Positions 45,401 through 53,232 of a DNA stretch of 64,000 nt are shown here, piece after piece. The notes beneath the pieces were generated by a model that was not told where the DNA came from, did no database searches, and worked only from the letters and a program-made list of their open reading frames with translations. The DNA is from a bacterium (GTDB lineage Bacteria; Auribacterota; UBA3054): contig JAFZXZ010000016.1 of NCBI GenBank assembly GCA_017616555.1, positions 176,197 through 240,196 of the forward strand. The letters are read 5' to 3'. How positions within the stretch are numbered: the stretch's first letter is position 1; every line of letters begins with the position of its first letter. The translations under genes were made by a program, and so were the position numbers.

Positions 45401-46611
45401 TTGGATCCGCCGTTCCAGTTGTACCATTTGGAGAAGAGGTGCGCATTGTCCGTCGGGTCTGTGCCCAAAAGAATACGGTCCGCTTCGAAACTGTAGGAGC
45501 CGTCGTTCGCCATGATCTCGTTGAAGTTCACGGCTTCCACGCCGTACTCGTTGCCGACGGTCGTAAGCACGTGGTTCTCGTCGCGGTAGTCGATGACGTT
45601 GGCGACTAAGCTCTGCAATGCGATGGTCGAAGGCTCGAATTTGTAGTCGGAGTTGGCGCGCCTAAAGATCCTTCTGATCTGTTCGCGCTCCGCCACATTG
45701 ATGTTCACGCGGTTGTAAATTTTCGACGTGCTGTCAACGTACATATCCCTCGTGTGCGTGTACGTCGTGCCCAGATGCTTGATCCACTCCGTGGCCGCGC
45801 TGCGTTGTCCCGGCATGCAGATGTCGATGACATCCTGCATGGAAGTGAAAGCCATGTCGTCCCAGCGCGGACGGTCCGGCATAAATTCTTCCGCTTCGTC
45901 GAGACCTTCGCCGGCCTCGTCAACTTTTTGGTTGGCGTTGTTGTCGATTTTATCGCTGGCGTAGAGCGGCAGGTTATAGTTGTCGTCAACGTTGGCTTGT
46001 CCCGGCTTGGTGTCGCGGCCGTAGCGGTACTTTATGAGTTTCTGCGTGGCTTCCTTTGAAAGCGGCAGTCCTCTGCCTTCCCTGTTCGAACCGTCGGAAA
46101 GAATTACTTCCCTGGTGGAGAAGCCCTCATTTTGTTCGTTGTCCATCGTTGCTGAAGCGATGTTGACGTTTATTTTCGAGGCTTCGTCTTCGACCGCGAT
46201 CGCATAGCGACCTTGGAGATTTCCGGCGTTGTCCCTGACATAGAACCAGCGGGATGGCGGAACAGCGGGAAGGTCTTTGGAGGGCGAACGGGAAAGCGCG
46301 TCGGAAATGTTCACCTTGTTCAGCGATTTGGGATCGGCCTGAAATTCTTTACACCAGGGCTCGTCTTCCGAATCCCAACCCGGCGACGCATAGACGTCTT
46401 GGCGAAGAACGCTCAAAGCGTGCTCCAAAGCGGACTGGGCAAGAAGATCCGACTGCGATTTGGCCAGCGTTGTCACGCTGGTCTGGCTTTCCATAGTCAT
46501 GAAAGCTGAAAATGTCGCCGCCAAAAGCGAAAGGACCGTCAACACGGTGAGCACGGCAAGAAGCGCCACGCCTCCCGGTTTTTTTGTAGCAATTCCTCGG
46601 CTTGCGATCAT
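42481..46611 (-). CDS. Giant GspK-like type II secretion pseudopilin with lamin-tail domain
   Basis: The start at 46611 is chosen for its GGAGG ribosome site and because the product then begins with a prepilin-like leader: MIASRGIATKKPGGVALLAV, where a charged stretch and Gly-Gly-Val lead into a hydrophobic helix. GspK proteins cap type II secretion pseudopili. Downstream is ALEHALSVLRQD, typical of the family. At about 1270-1350 the C-terminal helix-hairpin-helix GQININTASPRVLASLPGVS is the classic GspK SAM-like ending. Ordinary GspK is about 330 residues; this one is 1376. The extra part includes a lamin-tail-like domain (ELINISDRDISLRNWRVV, then PANGYFYLTNN). No other type II secretion genes lie in the window. 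Confidence 0.85.
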   Translation of the reverse strand: MIASRGIATKKPGGVALLAVLTVLTVLSLLAATFSAFMTMESQTSVTTLAKSQSDLLAQSALEHALSVLRQDVYASPGWDSEDEPWCKEFQADPKSLNKVNISDALSRSPSKDLPAVPPSRWFYVRDNAGNLQGRYAIAVEDEASKINVNIASATMDNEQNEGFSTREVILSDGSNREGRGLPLSKEATQKLIKYRYGRDTKPGQANVDDNYNLPLYASDKIDNNANQKVDEAGEGLDEAEEFMPDRPRWDDMAFTSMQDVIDICMPGQRSAATEWIKHLGTTYTHTRDMYVDSTSKIYNRVNINVAEREQIRRIFRRANSDYKFEPSTIALQSLVANVIDYRDENHVLTTVGNEYGVEAVNFNEIMANDGSYSFEADRILLGTDPTDNAHLFSKWYNWNGGSKGAAFAVNSKSPSSGGSVDYFGKRESYPSGYKIRLSSDPNRSYNKLWNNFKRLMNRKWGGIPRNLLKGGTLVLYSKDNVKLGWYPILDNSGDNIHVGCGTTLAKADHFTNDNLSACIYTGWSWECGHAGVISIVPKAQDIWAFPTQIQDEIRPPKDLYYYAFIGDQNFTGSFGTSGDQVMTKVLGKSYTVAWKGFNEFMDLDGESDKYSETRMVELRKEDLKGSEMKMPGGEDKVWMKRYPYKDGNAVRAVDGLLPLVVSTAKTTGLRNGASTSSSTLAKTKNVFDVVYIQRPDVVELINISDRDISLRNWRVVINTGDYADQIAIIETAPHFNARIGSLYDDPNPVIPANGYFYLTNNRHVFDYTFGASKNGTWGDNVKESYPCYELPDVLWGVRYKISRVSGDKLWLSGANWKHDQMKYEIIEIHSPRSESGRNGVTGIRKSVHYSGSNWIQAQPGISWTVDGAKSGDDAMFLGIPREGGFLSMTMKNEYGQIAARTVEYGTLKPNELTYSTQKDDPTHYTWVKTTKPTIGGTLREAENHNARSRAESRAYVKNSPYATVGELRKVRRSGDWENIGTGNKTQEANRYMQAIAKSFTTYGVRMDAEEEGAHLGGWRPAFGTVAKSDTGKLQAQEVNWEPGIWEGQKLRISSGKQKDQVFVIKSSTATSITPDGYSVGAQETLHTSKGDKFSVGPGYGSAMFYTRQPQEKGEWEWVEKGLTKQPYGLYIFGLNDSIKTTEFLEENHNATIKVEVYNYDKAEYEEFPKTSVSDKDINDPYQINVPRHLQCNKSDGFFCGMIGPEHVSSKGGIKVRLTPSGLHDADCSGFAWFDYAYLTPCSTQGQININTASPRVLASLPGVSSKLAEDIYRGVAQNGKAELKPYQNITDILSVRGMTVERYSHLCALITTRSDQFRVRILAESLNDVNRDGEYDESKGDYVTSYTSQDVIVDRQALMDGEIGESSFRFLSKQQ

Positions 46612-46772
46612 GTAATTCCTCCATATTCGTATCATATCGTTTATTTTATCAAAAACCTCCCCGTCTTTGCCATATGCCGACCAAAGCGATGCCGTTTTGC
46701 TTGTGTTTATCGCCGTTTCGGCCTCCAGATCCTGTCCAATTCCGCCTTGGCAAAGGGATGGCAGACGAGATA

Positions 46773-46802
46773 TTGACATAAAGCGTTGATTTTATGTATA
46801 AT
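46773..46802 (+). promoter_or_regulatory. Consensus sigma-70 promoter for the HU gene
   Basis: TTGACA (46773-46778), 18 bases, TATAAT (46797-46802), both perfect. The leader would be about 95 bases and can form a small hairpin (46838-46862, GCCT/AGGC with GTC/GAC). The rest of the 292-bp gap 46612-46903 shows nothing else clear. Confidence 0.85.
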
Positions 46803-46903
46803 TACGCCAGTTAAAATTTTCAATTACTTTTTTGCGCGCCTTGTCTAATGGTTTGACTAGGCGGCACAAAAAATCAAACCCAAAAATCTGTAGGAGATTT
46901 ACT

Positions 46904-47194
46904 ATGGCTACCAAAAAAGCTGAAAACCTGAACAAGGGTCTGCTCGTGGAAGACGTCGTCGCCGCTACCGGTTTGACGAAGAAACAGGCCACCGCCGCTG
47001 TCGGCGCCGTCCTCGGCTCCGTCCAGAAAACCCTGAAGAAAGGCGGCAAAGTCGCTATCGTCGGCTTCGGCACCTTCGCCACCAGCAAGCGCAAAGCTCG
47101 CAAGGGCATCAACCCCAAGACCAAAGAACAGATCAAGATCGCGGCCAAGACCGTGGTCAAATTCAAAGCCAGCTCCGCTCTGCTCGGCAAGTAA
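46904..47194 (+). CDS. HU-family DNA-binding protein
   Basis: This 96-residue HU/IHF-type histone-like protein has VEDVVAATGLTKKQATAAVG in its helical half and VAIVGFGTFATSKRKARKGINP in the beta-arm, the part that inserts into the DNA minor groove. Only one subunit gene is visible, so it probably acts as a homodimer that compacts and bends DNA. The ATG at 46904 is chosen because the family begins with MATKK here and has an AGGAG ribosome site; upstream in-frame sequence is unrelated. A perfect promoter fits high expression. Confidence 0.95.
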   Translation: MATKKAENLNKGLLVEDVVAATGLTKKQATAAVGAVLGSVQKTLKKGGKVAIVGFGTFATSKRKARKGINPKTKEQIKIAAKTVVKFKASSALLGK

Positions 47195-47208
47195 TTTGTC
47201 TTTTGGCA

Positions 47209-47250
47209 AAATAAGTGCTGCGGGCGGTCACGTCCGCAGCCTTATTTTTA
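47209..47250 (+). terminator. Intrinsic terminator after HU
   Basis: GCTGCGG (47217-47223) pairs with CCGCAGC (47234-47240), followed by TTATTTTT. Its position about 20 bases after the HU stop and before the lipoprotein ATG suggests partial or full termination. Confidence 0.8.
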
Positions 47251-47270
47251 ACTTAAGGAGAAAGCGTCAT

Positions 47271-47657
47271 ATGAAACTTAACTGTGTTTTGAGTCTTTTG
47301 CTCGCGGCCCTCGCGCTCTGCGGCTGCGCCACCTCTTCGCTTACCAAAGACGATCTCGCTTCCGCCAGAAAATATTACGTCGGCACTTTGGTTGACAAAC
47401 AGATAATGGAAATGGACCGCACGGAAAAAGGCCTCTTCGGCGACAAGACCGTAAAGGCCACTTACCTGCGTTTGGCTGTCACTAACGACGAAGGCGTGAC
47501 CCGCTATTTCTACAACCTAACTGAAAACGAAAGCGACGCGCGCAATCTCCGCACCTATTTCTACAGTCTTCTGAAAGGAGACAAAGTCCAGCTTGATCTG
47601 GGCTTCATCGACGCCGGACAAAACGAAGAGGAATTCGAAGGCGTCCTGAAACTTTAA
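47271..47657 (+). CDS. Small lipoprotein of unknown function
   Basis: This 128-residue protein has a lipobox LCGC (Cys at about 18) after a short hydrophobic leader. The mature part has a mixed alpha/beta pattern and an acidic C-terminus ending EGVLKL. It is probably tethered to the inner or outer membrane. The start is set by AAGGAG and the signal peptide; a longer in-frame version would begin in the HU terminator. I do not recognise the family. It lies alone between two terminators. Confidence 0.75.
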   Translation: MKLNCVLSLLLAALALCGCATSSLTKDDLASARKYYVGTLVDKQIMEMDRTEKGLFGDKTVKATYLRLAVTNDEGVTRYFYNLTENESDARNLRTYFYSLLKGDKVQLDLGFIDAGQNEEEFEGVLKL

Positions 47658-47688
47658 TGATGCGCCGATAATTTTCGCGCATAAAAAA

Positions 47689-47715
47689 ACGGCTCTCACT
47701 TGAGAGCCGTTTTTT
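47689..47715. terminator. Bidirectional intrinsic terminator
   Basis: ACGGCTCTC pairs with GAGAGCCGT around ACTT, with A and T runs on opposite sides. It serves the lipoprotein from the left and nrdG from the right, since the two converge here. Confidence 0.92.
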
Positions 47716-47718
47716 CAT

Positions 47719-48216
47719 TCACTGATCGAGACGCCCTGTGACGAGTCCGTTCTCGAGTTTCAGTATTCTCTGGTTTCGGCTTCCCCGGAATTTCAATTCC
47801 AGGCTTTTCTCCGCCAGGATAAAGGGGCCGTCCACCAAAACGTCGATGGTGTTCAAAAGTCTTTTCCAGGCGCTGTTGCCTTCCTCTATCCCTTTTTGGA
47901 TCTCCTCGTACGTATTCCCTGTGAAAGCCCAGACGTTCTTGCCGCTCGCTTTCACTTTCTCCGCGATCTCAGCCGCGGCCTCGGGCTGGAAGAAAGGCTC
48001 GCCCCCGGAAAGCGTCACGCCGTCGAGGTAAGGATCGGACAAGATCTTTTTCACTATCTCTTCCGTATCCGCTTCCGTTCCGCCCATCGGGTCGTGCGTC
48101 TGCGGATTCTGACAGCCGGGGCAGGCTCTCAGGCAGCCCTGAAAAAAGACCACTGCCCGAAAGCCCGTTCCGTCCGTTATCGATTCGGAAAGAAATCCGG
48201 CCAAACGAAATTTCAT
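47719..48216 (-). CDS. nrdG: Anaerobic ribonucleotide reductase activating protein
   Basis: NrdG is a radical SAM enzyme that makes the glycyl radical on NrdD. The [4Fe-4S] motif is CLRACPGC at about 28-35, within VFFQGCLRACPGCQNPQTHD; the SAM-binding GGEPF is at about 70. The length of 165 residues is normal. It follows nrdD by 5 bases on the same strand. Its iron-sulfur cluster is oxygen sensitive, in line with an anaerobic lifestyle. Confidence 0.95.
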   Translation of the reverse strand: MKFRLAGFLSESITDGTGFRAVVFFQGCLRACPGCQNPQTHDPMGGTEADTEEIVKKILSDPYLDGVTLSGGEPFFQPEAAAEIAEKVKASGKNVWAFTGNTYEEIQKGIEEGNSAWKRLLNTIDVLVDGPFILAEKSLELKFRGSRNQRILKLENGLVTGRLDQ

Positions 48217-48221
48217 GATCG

Positions 48222-50537
48222 TCAGACGTTGTGTTTGACGCGTTCCTCGACCTCGGCGCGCTTGGCGTTGTTGAAGCGGTCAAGCGTTCCCACCAGGTAG
48301 CCGGTGATGCGGCGGATGCGCTGGAAGTTGCCGAGCCCGTCCTCTTCTTTTCTGCCGCAGTGCGGGCAGGTGTCGCCGATGATGCCGTTGAAGCCGCAGA
48401 CCGGGTCTCTGTCCACCGCGTGGTTGACACTGCCGTAGCCCACGCCGTAGTCGTGCATCATGCGGATGATCTTCTCGAAGGCTTCCAAGTTCTGGGTCGG
48501 ATCGCCGTCGAGTTCGACGTAGGTGATGTGGCCGGCGTTGGTGAGATTGTGATATGGAGCTTCCAGGCGGATCTTGTCGCGGGCGCTGATCGGGAAGTAA
48601 ACGGGAATGTGGAAGCTATTGGTGTAGAACTCGTGGTCCGTGATGCCCGGCATGACGCCGAAGCGCTTGCGGTCCATTTTCACGAAGCGGCCGCTCAGCC
48701 CTTCGGCGGGTGTGGCAAGAAGCGAGAAGTTCAAGCCGGTCTCTTTGCTCGCCTGGTCCATTCTGTCGCGCATATGTCCGATGATCTCAAGGCCGAGGTT
48801 CTGCGCTTTCACGGATTCGCCGTGATGCTCGCCGATCAGACTCTTCAAGGTTTCCGCCAGGCCGATGAAGCCGCAGGAGAGCGTGCCGTGCTTTAAGACT
48901 TCGCCGACTTCGTCGTCGGGTCCGAGTTTTTCGGAATCAAGCCAAACGCCCGCGCCCATCAGGAACGGGAAGTTCCTGACTTTCTTGTGGCACTGGATGG
49001 CGAAGCGGGAGAGCAATTGATCGATGACCAAGTCGATCTTGCGGTCCAATGACTGGAAGAACAGATCGGTGTTGCCGTGCGCAAGGATAGCGAGCCTGGG
49101 CAGATTGATGGTCGTGAAGGAAAGGTTGCCGCGGCCGTTGGAAATGGCTTTGGAAGGATCGTGCACGTTGCTGATGACTCGGGTGCGGCAGCCCATGTAA
49201 GCGATCTCGGTCTCGGGATGTCCTTCCTTATAGAAAGCCTTGTTGAAGGGCGCATCCTGGAAGGAGAAGTTCGGGAAGAGGCGCTTGGCGCTGACGCGGC
49301 AGGCCAGTTTGAAAAGATCGTAGTTCGGCTCGCCTTCGTTGTAGTTGATACCTTCCTTGACGCGGAAGATCTGGATGGGGAAGATGGGCGTTTCGCCGTG
49401 TCCAAGTCCGGCTTCCGTAGCGAGCAGCATGTTCCTTACGACCATGCGGCCTTCCGCGGAAGTGTCCATGCCGTAGTTGACGGAGGAGAACGGCGTCTGC
49501 GCGCCGGCGCGGGAGTGCATGGTGTTGAGGTTGTGAATGAGAGCTTCCACCGCCTGGTAAGTTTCCTTATCGGTTTCTTTCAGAGCTTTCTTGGCGGCGA
49601 AGGCCTGGGCTTTCCTAACTTCCTCTTCCGGCAATCCGGCGGCCATGAGCGCTTCTCTCTCTTTGTCGGTGTAGGCTTCGCCTTTTTCCATGGAAGCCAT
49701 GAGGCCCTGCTCTTTCAGTTCTTCCTCGACCTTGGTCGCGGCTTCCAGTTTTTCCTGGCTGTCAAGCAGCTCTATATAAGTGAGGATGTTCTTGCGATAC
49801 TGCTTGGCATAGGTCTTCCTGACGCCGGGAGCCAGGCCGTAGTCGAAGTTCACGATGGACTGTCCGCCGTGCTGGTCGTTCTGGTTCGCCTGGATGGCGA
49901 TGCAGGCCAGAGCGGAATAGCTGGCGATCGAGTTGGGTTCCCTAAGGACGCCGTGGCCGGTCGTGAAGCCGCCTTTGAAGAGCTTTAACAAATCGATCTG
50001 GCAGCAAGTGGTGGTCAGCGTGTAGAAGTCCATGTCGTGGATGTGAATGTCGCCTTCGCGGTGCGCCTTGGCGTGCTCGGGTTTTAAAATGAACATTTCA
50101 TAGAACTGCTTGGCGCCTTCACTTCCGTACTTCAGCATGGAGCCCATCGCGGTGTTGCCGTCGATGTTGGCGTTCTCGCGCTTGATGTCGGAATCACTGG
50201 CATCCTTGAAAGTAATATCTTCATAGATCTTCATCAGCCTTGTGTTCATCTGGCGCACTCTGCTTCTGTTCGCGCGGTACAAGATGTAGGCTTTAGCGGT
50301 ACGTACGTGACCGGCGTCGATCAATACCTGTTCCACCACGTCCTGAATGCTCTCGACATCGGGGACGTCCTGAATGGTTTCTTCCACTCTGCGGGAAACT
50401 TCAGCAGCCAGTTCGGCAGCGGCTTTTTCGTCCTGGGGGAACCCGGTAGCGGCAAAGGCTTTTTTGATAGCGCCGGCGATTTTGCTCTCGTCGAAAGGCA
50501 CTCGGCGTCCGTCACGTTTTACGATTTCGCTGATCAT
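48222..50537 (-). CDS. nrdD: Anaerobic ribonucleoside-triphosphate reductase (class III)
   Basis: NrdD reduces ribonucleoside triphosphates to deoxy forms, usually with formate as reductant. The N-terminal ATP cone (about 1-95) is VKRDGRRVPFDESKIAGAI. The catalytic barrel includes TTTCCQIDLLKLF and GNLSFTTINLPRLA. Near the C-terminus a zinc-binding set of cysteines (DPVCGFNG and DTCPHCGRK) precedes the glycyl radical segment RRITGYLVGTLD. It is 771 residues long. Two NrdR-like boxes lie upstream. No class I or II reductase was seen in this window. Confidence 0.96.
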   Translation of the reverse strand: MISEIVKRDGRRVPFDESKIAGAIKKAFAATGFPQDEKAAAELAAEVSRRVEETIQDVPDVESIQDVVEQVLIDAGHVRTAKAYILYRANRSRVRQMNTRLMKIYEDITFKDASDSDIKRENANIDGNTAMGSMLKYGSEGAKQFYEMFILKPEHAKAHREGDIHIHDMDFYTLTTTCCQIDLLKLFKGGFTTGHGVLREPNSIASYSALACIAIQANQNDQHGGQSIVNFDYGLAPGVRKTYAKQYRKNILTYIELLDSQEKLEAATKVEEELKEQGLMASMEKGEAYTDKEREALMAAGLPEEEVRKAQAFAAKKALKETDKETYQAVEALIHNLNTMHSRAGAQTPFSSVNYGMDTSAEGRMVVRNMLLATEAGLGHGETPIFPIQIFRVKEGINYNEGEPNYDLFKLACRVSAKRLFPNFSFQDAPFNKAFYKEGHPETEIAYMGCRTRVISNVHDPSKAISNGRGNLSFTTINLPRLAILAHGNTDLFFQSLDRKIDLVIDQLLSRFAIQCHKKVRNFPFLMGAGVWLDSEKLGPDDEVGEVLKHGTLSCGFIGLAETLKSLIGEHHGESVKAQNLGLEIIGHMRDRMDQASKETGLNFSLLATPAEGLSGRFVKMDRKRFGVMPGITDHEFYTNSFHIPVYFPISARDKIRLEAPYHNLTNAGHITYVELDGDPTQNLEAFEKIIRMMHDYGVGYGSVNHAVDRDPVCGFNGIIGDTCPHCGRKEEDGLGNFQRIRRITGYLVGTLDRFNNAKRAEVEERVKHNV

Positions 50538-50647
50538 ATTTTTTCCTTGGATTTGTTGGTTGTCAGTTATTTTAGCATAATTAGGAATGATTCCTATTCC
50601 TTATTATGTCTGAGTTTTCCACATTATTCGGGCTTTCCGGCTTCCTA

Positions 50648-50699
50648 CCACAAGATATTGTGTTTTGCCTTCCGAAAAACCCACAATATTGATTGTGGG
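50648..50699 (-). promoter_or_regulatory. Pair of NrdR-like boxes upstream of nrdD
   Basis: Box 1 (50648-50663) is CCACAAGATATTGTGT; box 2 (50680-50699) is CCCACAATATTGATTGTGGG. Both resemble the NrdR palindrome ACACAATATATTGTGT. Their centres are about three helix turns apart, the spacing needed for NrdR oligomers. NrdR is an ATP/dATP-sensing repressor of ribonucleotide reductase genes. They lie about 110-160 bases before the nrdD start and about the same distance from the divergent ligase gene, so both could be affected. Confidence 0.75.
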
Positions 50700-50801
50700 C
50701 ACCATTGTATTACAATCATTTCTGAATGTCAATACCCCCTTTGGAACCCTTTATTGGTCTTGTTTTGGTACAATTAGGAAGCCAAAAGCTAAGGAGAACG
50801 T

Positions 50802-52298
50802 ATGTCAAAAATAGCGGATCTACTATCCATTACCGCCGCCAATTGGCCCGACACCCCGTACATGTATTTCGGGGATGATACCATCACTTATAAAGAAACA
50901 GATGAGCTGGTCGCTGAACTTTGCGGCAAGCTTTCCGCACTCGGCGACCTGAAGGGCCGCTTCATACTTCTGGCACTGCCCAACTGCCCGGCTTTCGTGA
51001 TAGCTTACCACGCCATTCTGCGCCTGGGCGCGAAAGTTCTCCCGGTCAACTACCGTCTCGCCAAAGAAGAATTGGAATACATAATGCATGACGCCTGCGT
51101 TCCCCTTTCCATTTACCCCGCCGGCAAAGGCGAAGCCATAGTTGGAGAAGCGCTAGACCCCCTGACCTTCGGCAAATATTCTGTTGGCGTGAAAAAAACG
51201 CCCGCCGAGCTTATTCAGAAGAAACCTTTCTTCCCCGCCGATCTTTCCCCTGTCGCCGTCTGCATCTACACTTCCGGAACGACGGGGCATCCCAAGGGCG
51301 CGCTTTTGACGGACGATCAGTTGCTTGCGAACGCGAGGATGTGCCACAAAGGCTTAGACTGCCACGAGACCGGCGAAGTGATGGTGACCGTCCTTCCTCT
51401 TTTCCACGCTTACGCCGGGACCGCCTGTCTTCTCATGACTTTGTCCTGCCACTCCACGATGCTTATAATAGAAAACTTCCAGCCCCTTAAGGTCCTGGAG
51501 GAAATGCAGAAACGGGAAGCCACAGTTTTCCTGGGCGTTCCCGCCATGTACGGCGTTTTGGCGAACGTTGAAAATCCGCCTAAAATCCCCTCCTGGCGCA
51601 TCTGCGTAAGCGGCGGCGCGCCTTTGCCCGCCGTCGTAGGCGAAAACTTCTTTGCCAAGTACGGACTAACGATCGCGGAAGGCGACGGCCCGACGGAATG
51701 CGGGCCCGCCACCGCTTTCAATCCCGTGCACGGCCCTGTGAAAGTCGGCACCATCGGCTTCCCCCTGGAAGGCGTCACTATGAAGATCATGAGCGACGAC
51801 AAGAAAGAACTGCCTGTTGGCTGCGTCGGCGAGATCGCGGTTAAGAGCCCCTCCAACTTCCTGGCCTACCTCAACCAGCCGGAAGAAACAGCCAAGACGC
51901 TCGTGGACGGCTGGGTCTATACGGGAGACCTCGGCTTCGTTGACGCGGACGGCTACTTCGCCATAAAAGACCGCAAAAAAGACATGCTTTTAGTAGGCGG
52001 CCTCAACGTCTATCCCAGGGAAATAGAAGAGTACCTCATGCGCCATCCCGCCATAAGGGAAGTGGCCGTCATCGGCAGGAACGACGACCTCAGGGGCGAA
52101 GTTCCCGTGGCTTTCGTCGCCTTGAAGGAAGGCCAGACGCTGACGGAACTCGAAATGCGCCAATTCTTAAGAGACAAGCTCGCTGCTTACAAGATTCCCA
52201 AAGAACTGGTCATCTTAGACGCCCTGCCCAGGAATCCCACAGGCAAGATCTATAAGCTGGCCTTAAGGTCCGGCTACGAGGACGGAGCGTACAAGTAG
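50802..52298 (+). CDS. AMP-dependent acyl-CoA synthetase
   Basis: This 498-residue ANL-superfamily enzyme activates a carboxylic acid through an acyl-adenylate. Motifs are P-loop CIYTSGTTGHPKGALLT (about 155-171), GDGPTECGPATAF for the adenylate-binding A5, GWVYTGDLGFVDADGYF (A7) and KDRKKDMLLVGGLNVYPREIE (A8), and the catalytic C-terminal Lys in PRNPTGKIYKLAL (A10). It is closest to medium or long-chain fatty acid-CoA ligases; chain length cannot be read from sequence. Ribosome site AAGGAG. No beta-oxidation genes are adjacent. Confidence 0.9.
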   Translation: MSKIADLLSITAANWPDTPYMYFGDDTITYKETDELVAELCGKLSALGDLKGRFILLALPNCPAFVIAYHAILRLGAKVLPVNYRLAKEELEYIMHDACVPLSIYPAGKGEAIVGEALDPLTFGKYSVGVKKTPAELIQKKPFFPADLSPVAVCIYTSGTTGHPKGALLTDDQLLANARMCHKGLDCHETGEVMVTVLPLFHAYAGTACLLMTLSCHSTMLIIENFQPLKVLEEMQKREATVFLGVPAMYGVLANVENPPKIPSWRICVSGGAPLPAVVGENFFAKYGLTIAEGDGPTECGPATAFNPVHGPVKVGTIGFPLEGVTMKIMSDDKKELPVGCVGEIAVKSPSNFLAYLNQPEETAKTLVDGWVYTGDLGFVDADGYFAIKDRKKDMLLVGGLNVYPREIEEYLMRHPAIREVAVIGRNDDLRGEVPVAFVALKEGQTLTELEMRQFLRDKLAAYKIPKELVILDALPRNPTGKIYKLALRSGYEDGAYK

Positions 52299-52299
52299 T

Positions 52300-52328
52300 T
52301 TGACTTTAAAAGGGGTATAAGATACAAT
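52300..52328 (+). promoter_or_regulatory. Sigma-70-type promoter for tRNA-Arg
   Basis: TTGACT (52300-52305), 17 bases, TACAAT (52323-52328), starting one base after the ligase stop codon. Transcription would begin about 15 bases before the tRNA. Confidence 0.75.
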
Positions 52329-52350
52329 TTACCCCAAATCTTTTCTTGAC

Positions 52351-52427
<77 letters not shown>

Positions 52428-52460
52428 TTTTTATTGGAAACGTTTTACACAAAAGCGCCT

Positions 52461-52472
52461 GCGCCATTTTTA
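52461..52472 (+). repeat. 12-bp direct repeat of the tRNA-Arg 3' end
   Basis: GCGCCATTTTTA at 52461-52472 repeats 52422-52433, which spans the last bases of the tRNA, its CCA and the adjoining T-run. tRNA 3' ends are common attachment sites for integrases, and a small cassette follows. Twelve bases in such a simple T-rich context could also be chance. Confidence 0.4.
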
Positions 52473-52481
52473 CGAAACATA

Positions 52482-52490
52482 TGCTAAAAT
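52482..52490 (+). promoter_or_regulatory. Possible extended -10 promoter for the DUF3791/DUF3990 cassette
   Basis: TGCTAAAAT (extended TGN plus -10 TAAAAT) lies about 50 bases before the first start codon. No good -35 is visible, as expected for an extended -10 promoter. Confidence 0.4.
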
Positions 52491-52541
52491 AGAGCAAAGG
52501 TTTCCTTATTTAACTTCCGATTTCCAGCACCGTTTATTTCT

Positions 52542-52754
52542 ATGTCGCAGAAATCATTTGAGTTTGTTGTGTACATCATCCACGCTTGCGCGGACAAGTG
52601 GGGTTGTTCCCCATCAGAGTGCTACAACACCCTCAAAAACTCTGGATGCTTGGATTTCCTTGTTTCCTATCACGACGTCCTGCACACGCAAAGCACCGCT
52701 TACGTAGTTAACGACGTCGAAGAATTTTTAAAAGCAAGGAAAATAAGTGTATGA
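52542..52754 (+). CDS. DUF3791-like small protein
   Basis: This 70-residue helical protein has the DUF3791 pattern: FVVYIIHACADKWGCSPSECYN, a short middle, then YDVLHTQSTAYVVNDVEEFL. DUF3791 proteins are typically found directly before DUF3990 genes. The role is unproven; the size, position and overlap suggest a partner or antidote. It has no clear ribosome site, but its stop overlaps the start of the next gene (ATGA), which argues for translational coupling. Confidence 0.8.
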   Translation: MSQKSFEFVVYIIHACADKWGCSPSECYNTLKNSGCLDFLVSYHDVLHTQSTAYVVNDVEEFLKARKISV

Positions 52755-53230
52755 TAGTTTACCACGGTTCCCTGGATGTCATAGAGAAACCCGACGTGAA
52801 GTATTCTTATAAGCTTCTGGATTTCGGCAAAGGGTTTTATGTTACGACCGTAAAAGAACAAGCTGTACGCTGGGCGAAAAGAAAAAGAAATATCCTGAAA
52901 AAGGAAAAGGCTGTCGTGAACATCTATGAAATGTGCGAGGACCTTGACGGCTTCAAACTGAAAACTTTTCCTGACGATCTGCAAGAATGGCTTGATTTCG
53001 TTTGCGCTTGCCGCGACGGCTCGGAAGAATACCAAAGATACGACATCATTTCCGGCAAAGTGGCTGACGATGATGTTTTCAGAGTCGTTGATATGTATCA
53101 CAGCGGCGCATGGGAAAAGGAAAGAGCGCTGCGTGAGATCAAGACCTATCCATCCTATGATCAAATTGCCTTTATCAACCAGGACGCGTTGGATAAATTA
53201 CTGACCTTTGTTTCTTGCGAGGAGATCTAA
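52751..53230 (+). CDS. DUF3990 protein, possible ADP-ribosyltransferase toxin
   Basis: This 159-residue protein begins MIVYHGSLDVIEKPD and has DFGKGFYVTT at 24-33, the diagnostic DUF3990 segment, and DQIAFIN near the C-terminus. The order His 5, Tyr 30 and Gln 138 fits the H-Y-E/Q pattern of the ADP-ribosyltransferase fold, to which DUF3990 is thought to belong; this is partly recollection of family assignments and partly inference. It has no signal peptide. It is flanked by two DUF3791-like small genes, with overlaps, next to a tRNA. No target can be named. Confidence 0.78.
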   Translation: MIVYHGSLDVIEKPDVKYSYKLLDFGKGFYVTTVKEQAVRWAKRKRNILKKEKAVVNIYEMCEDLDGFKLKTFPDDLQEWLDFVCACRDGSEEYQRYDIISGKVADDDVFRVVDMYHSGAWEKERALREIKTYPSYDQIAFINQDALDKLLTFVSCEEI

Positions 53231-53232
53231 GT

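Noticed and set aside
46612..46779. Upstream extension of the GspK-like protein
   Set aside because: No ribosome site, no family sequence, and a clear GGAGG plus prepilin leader at 46611.
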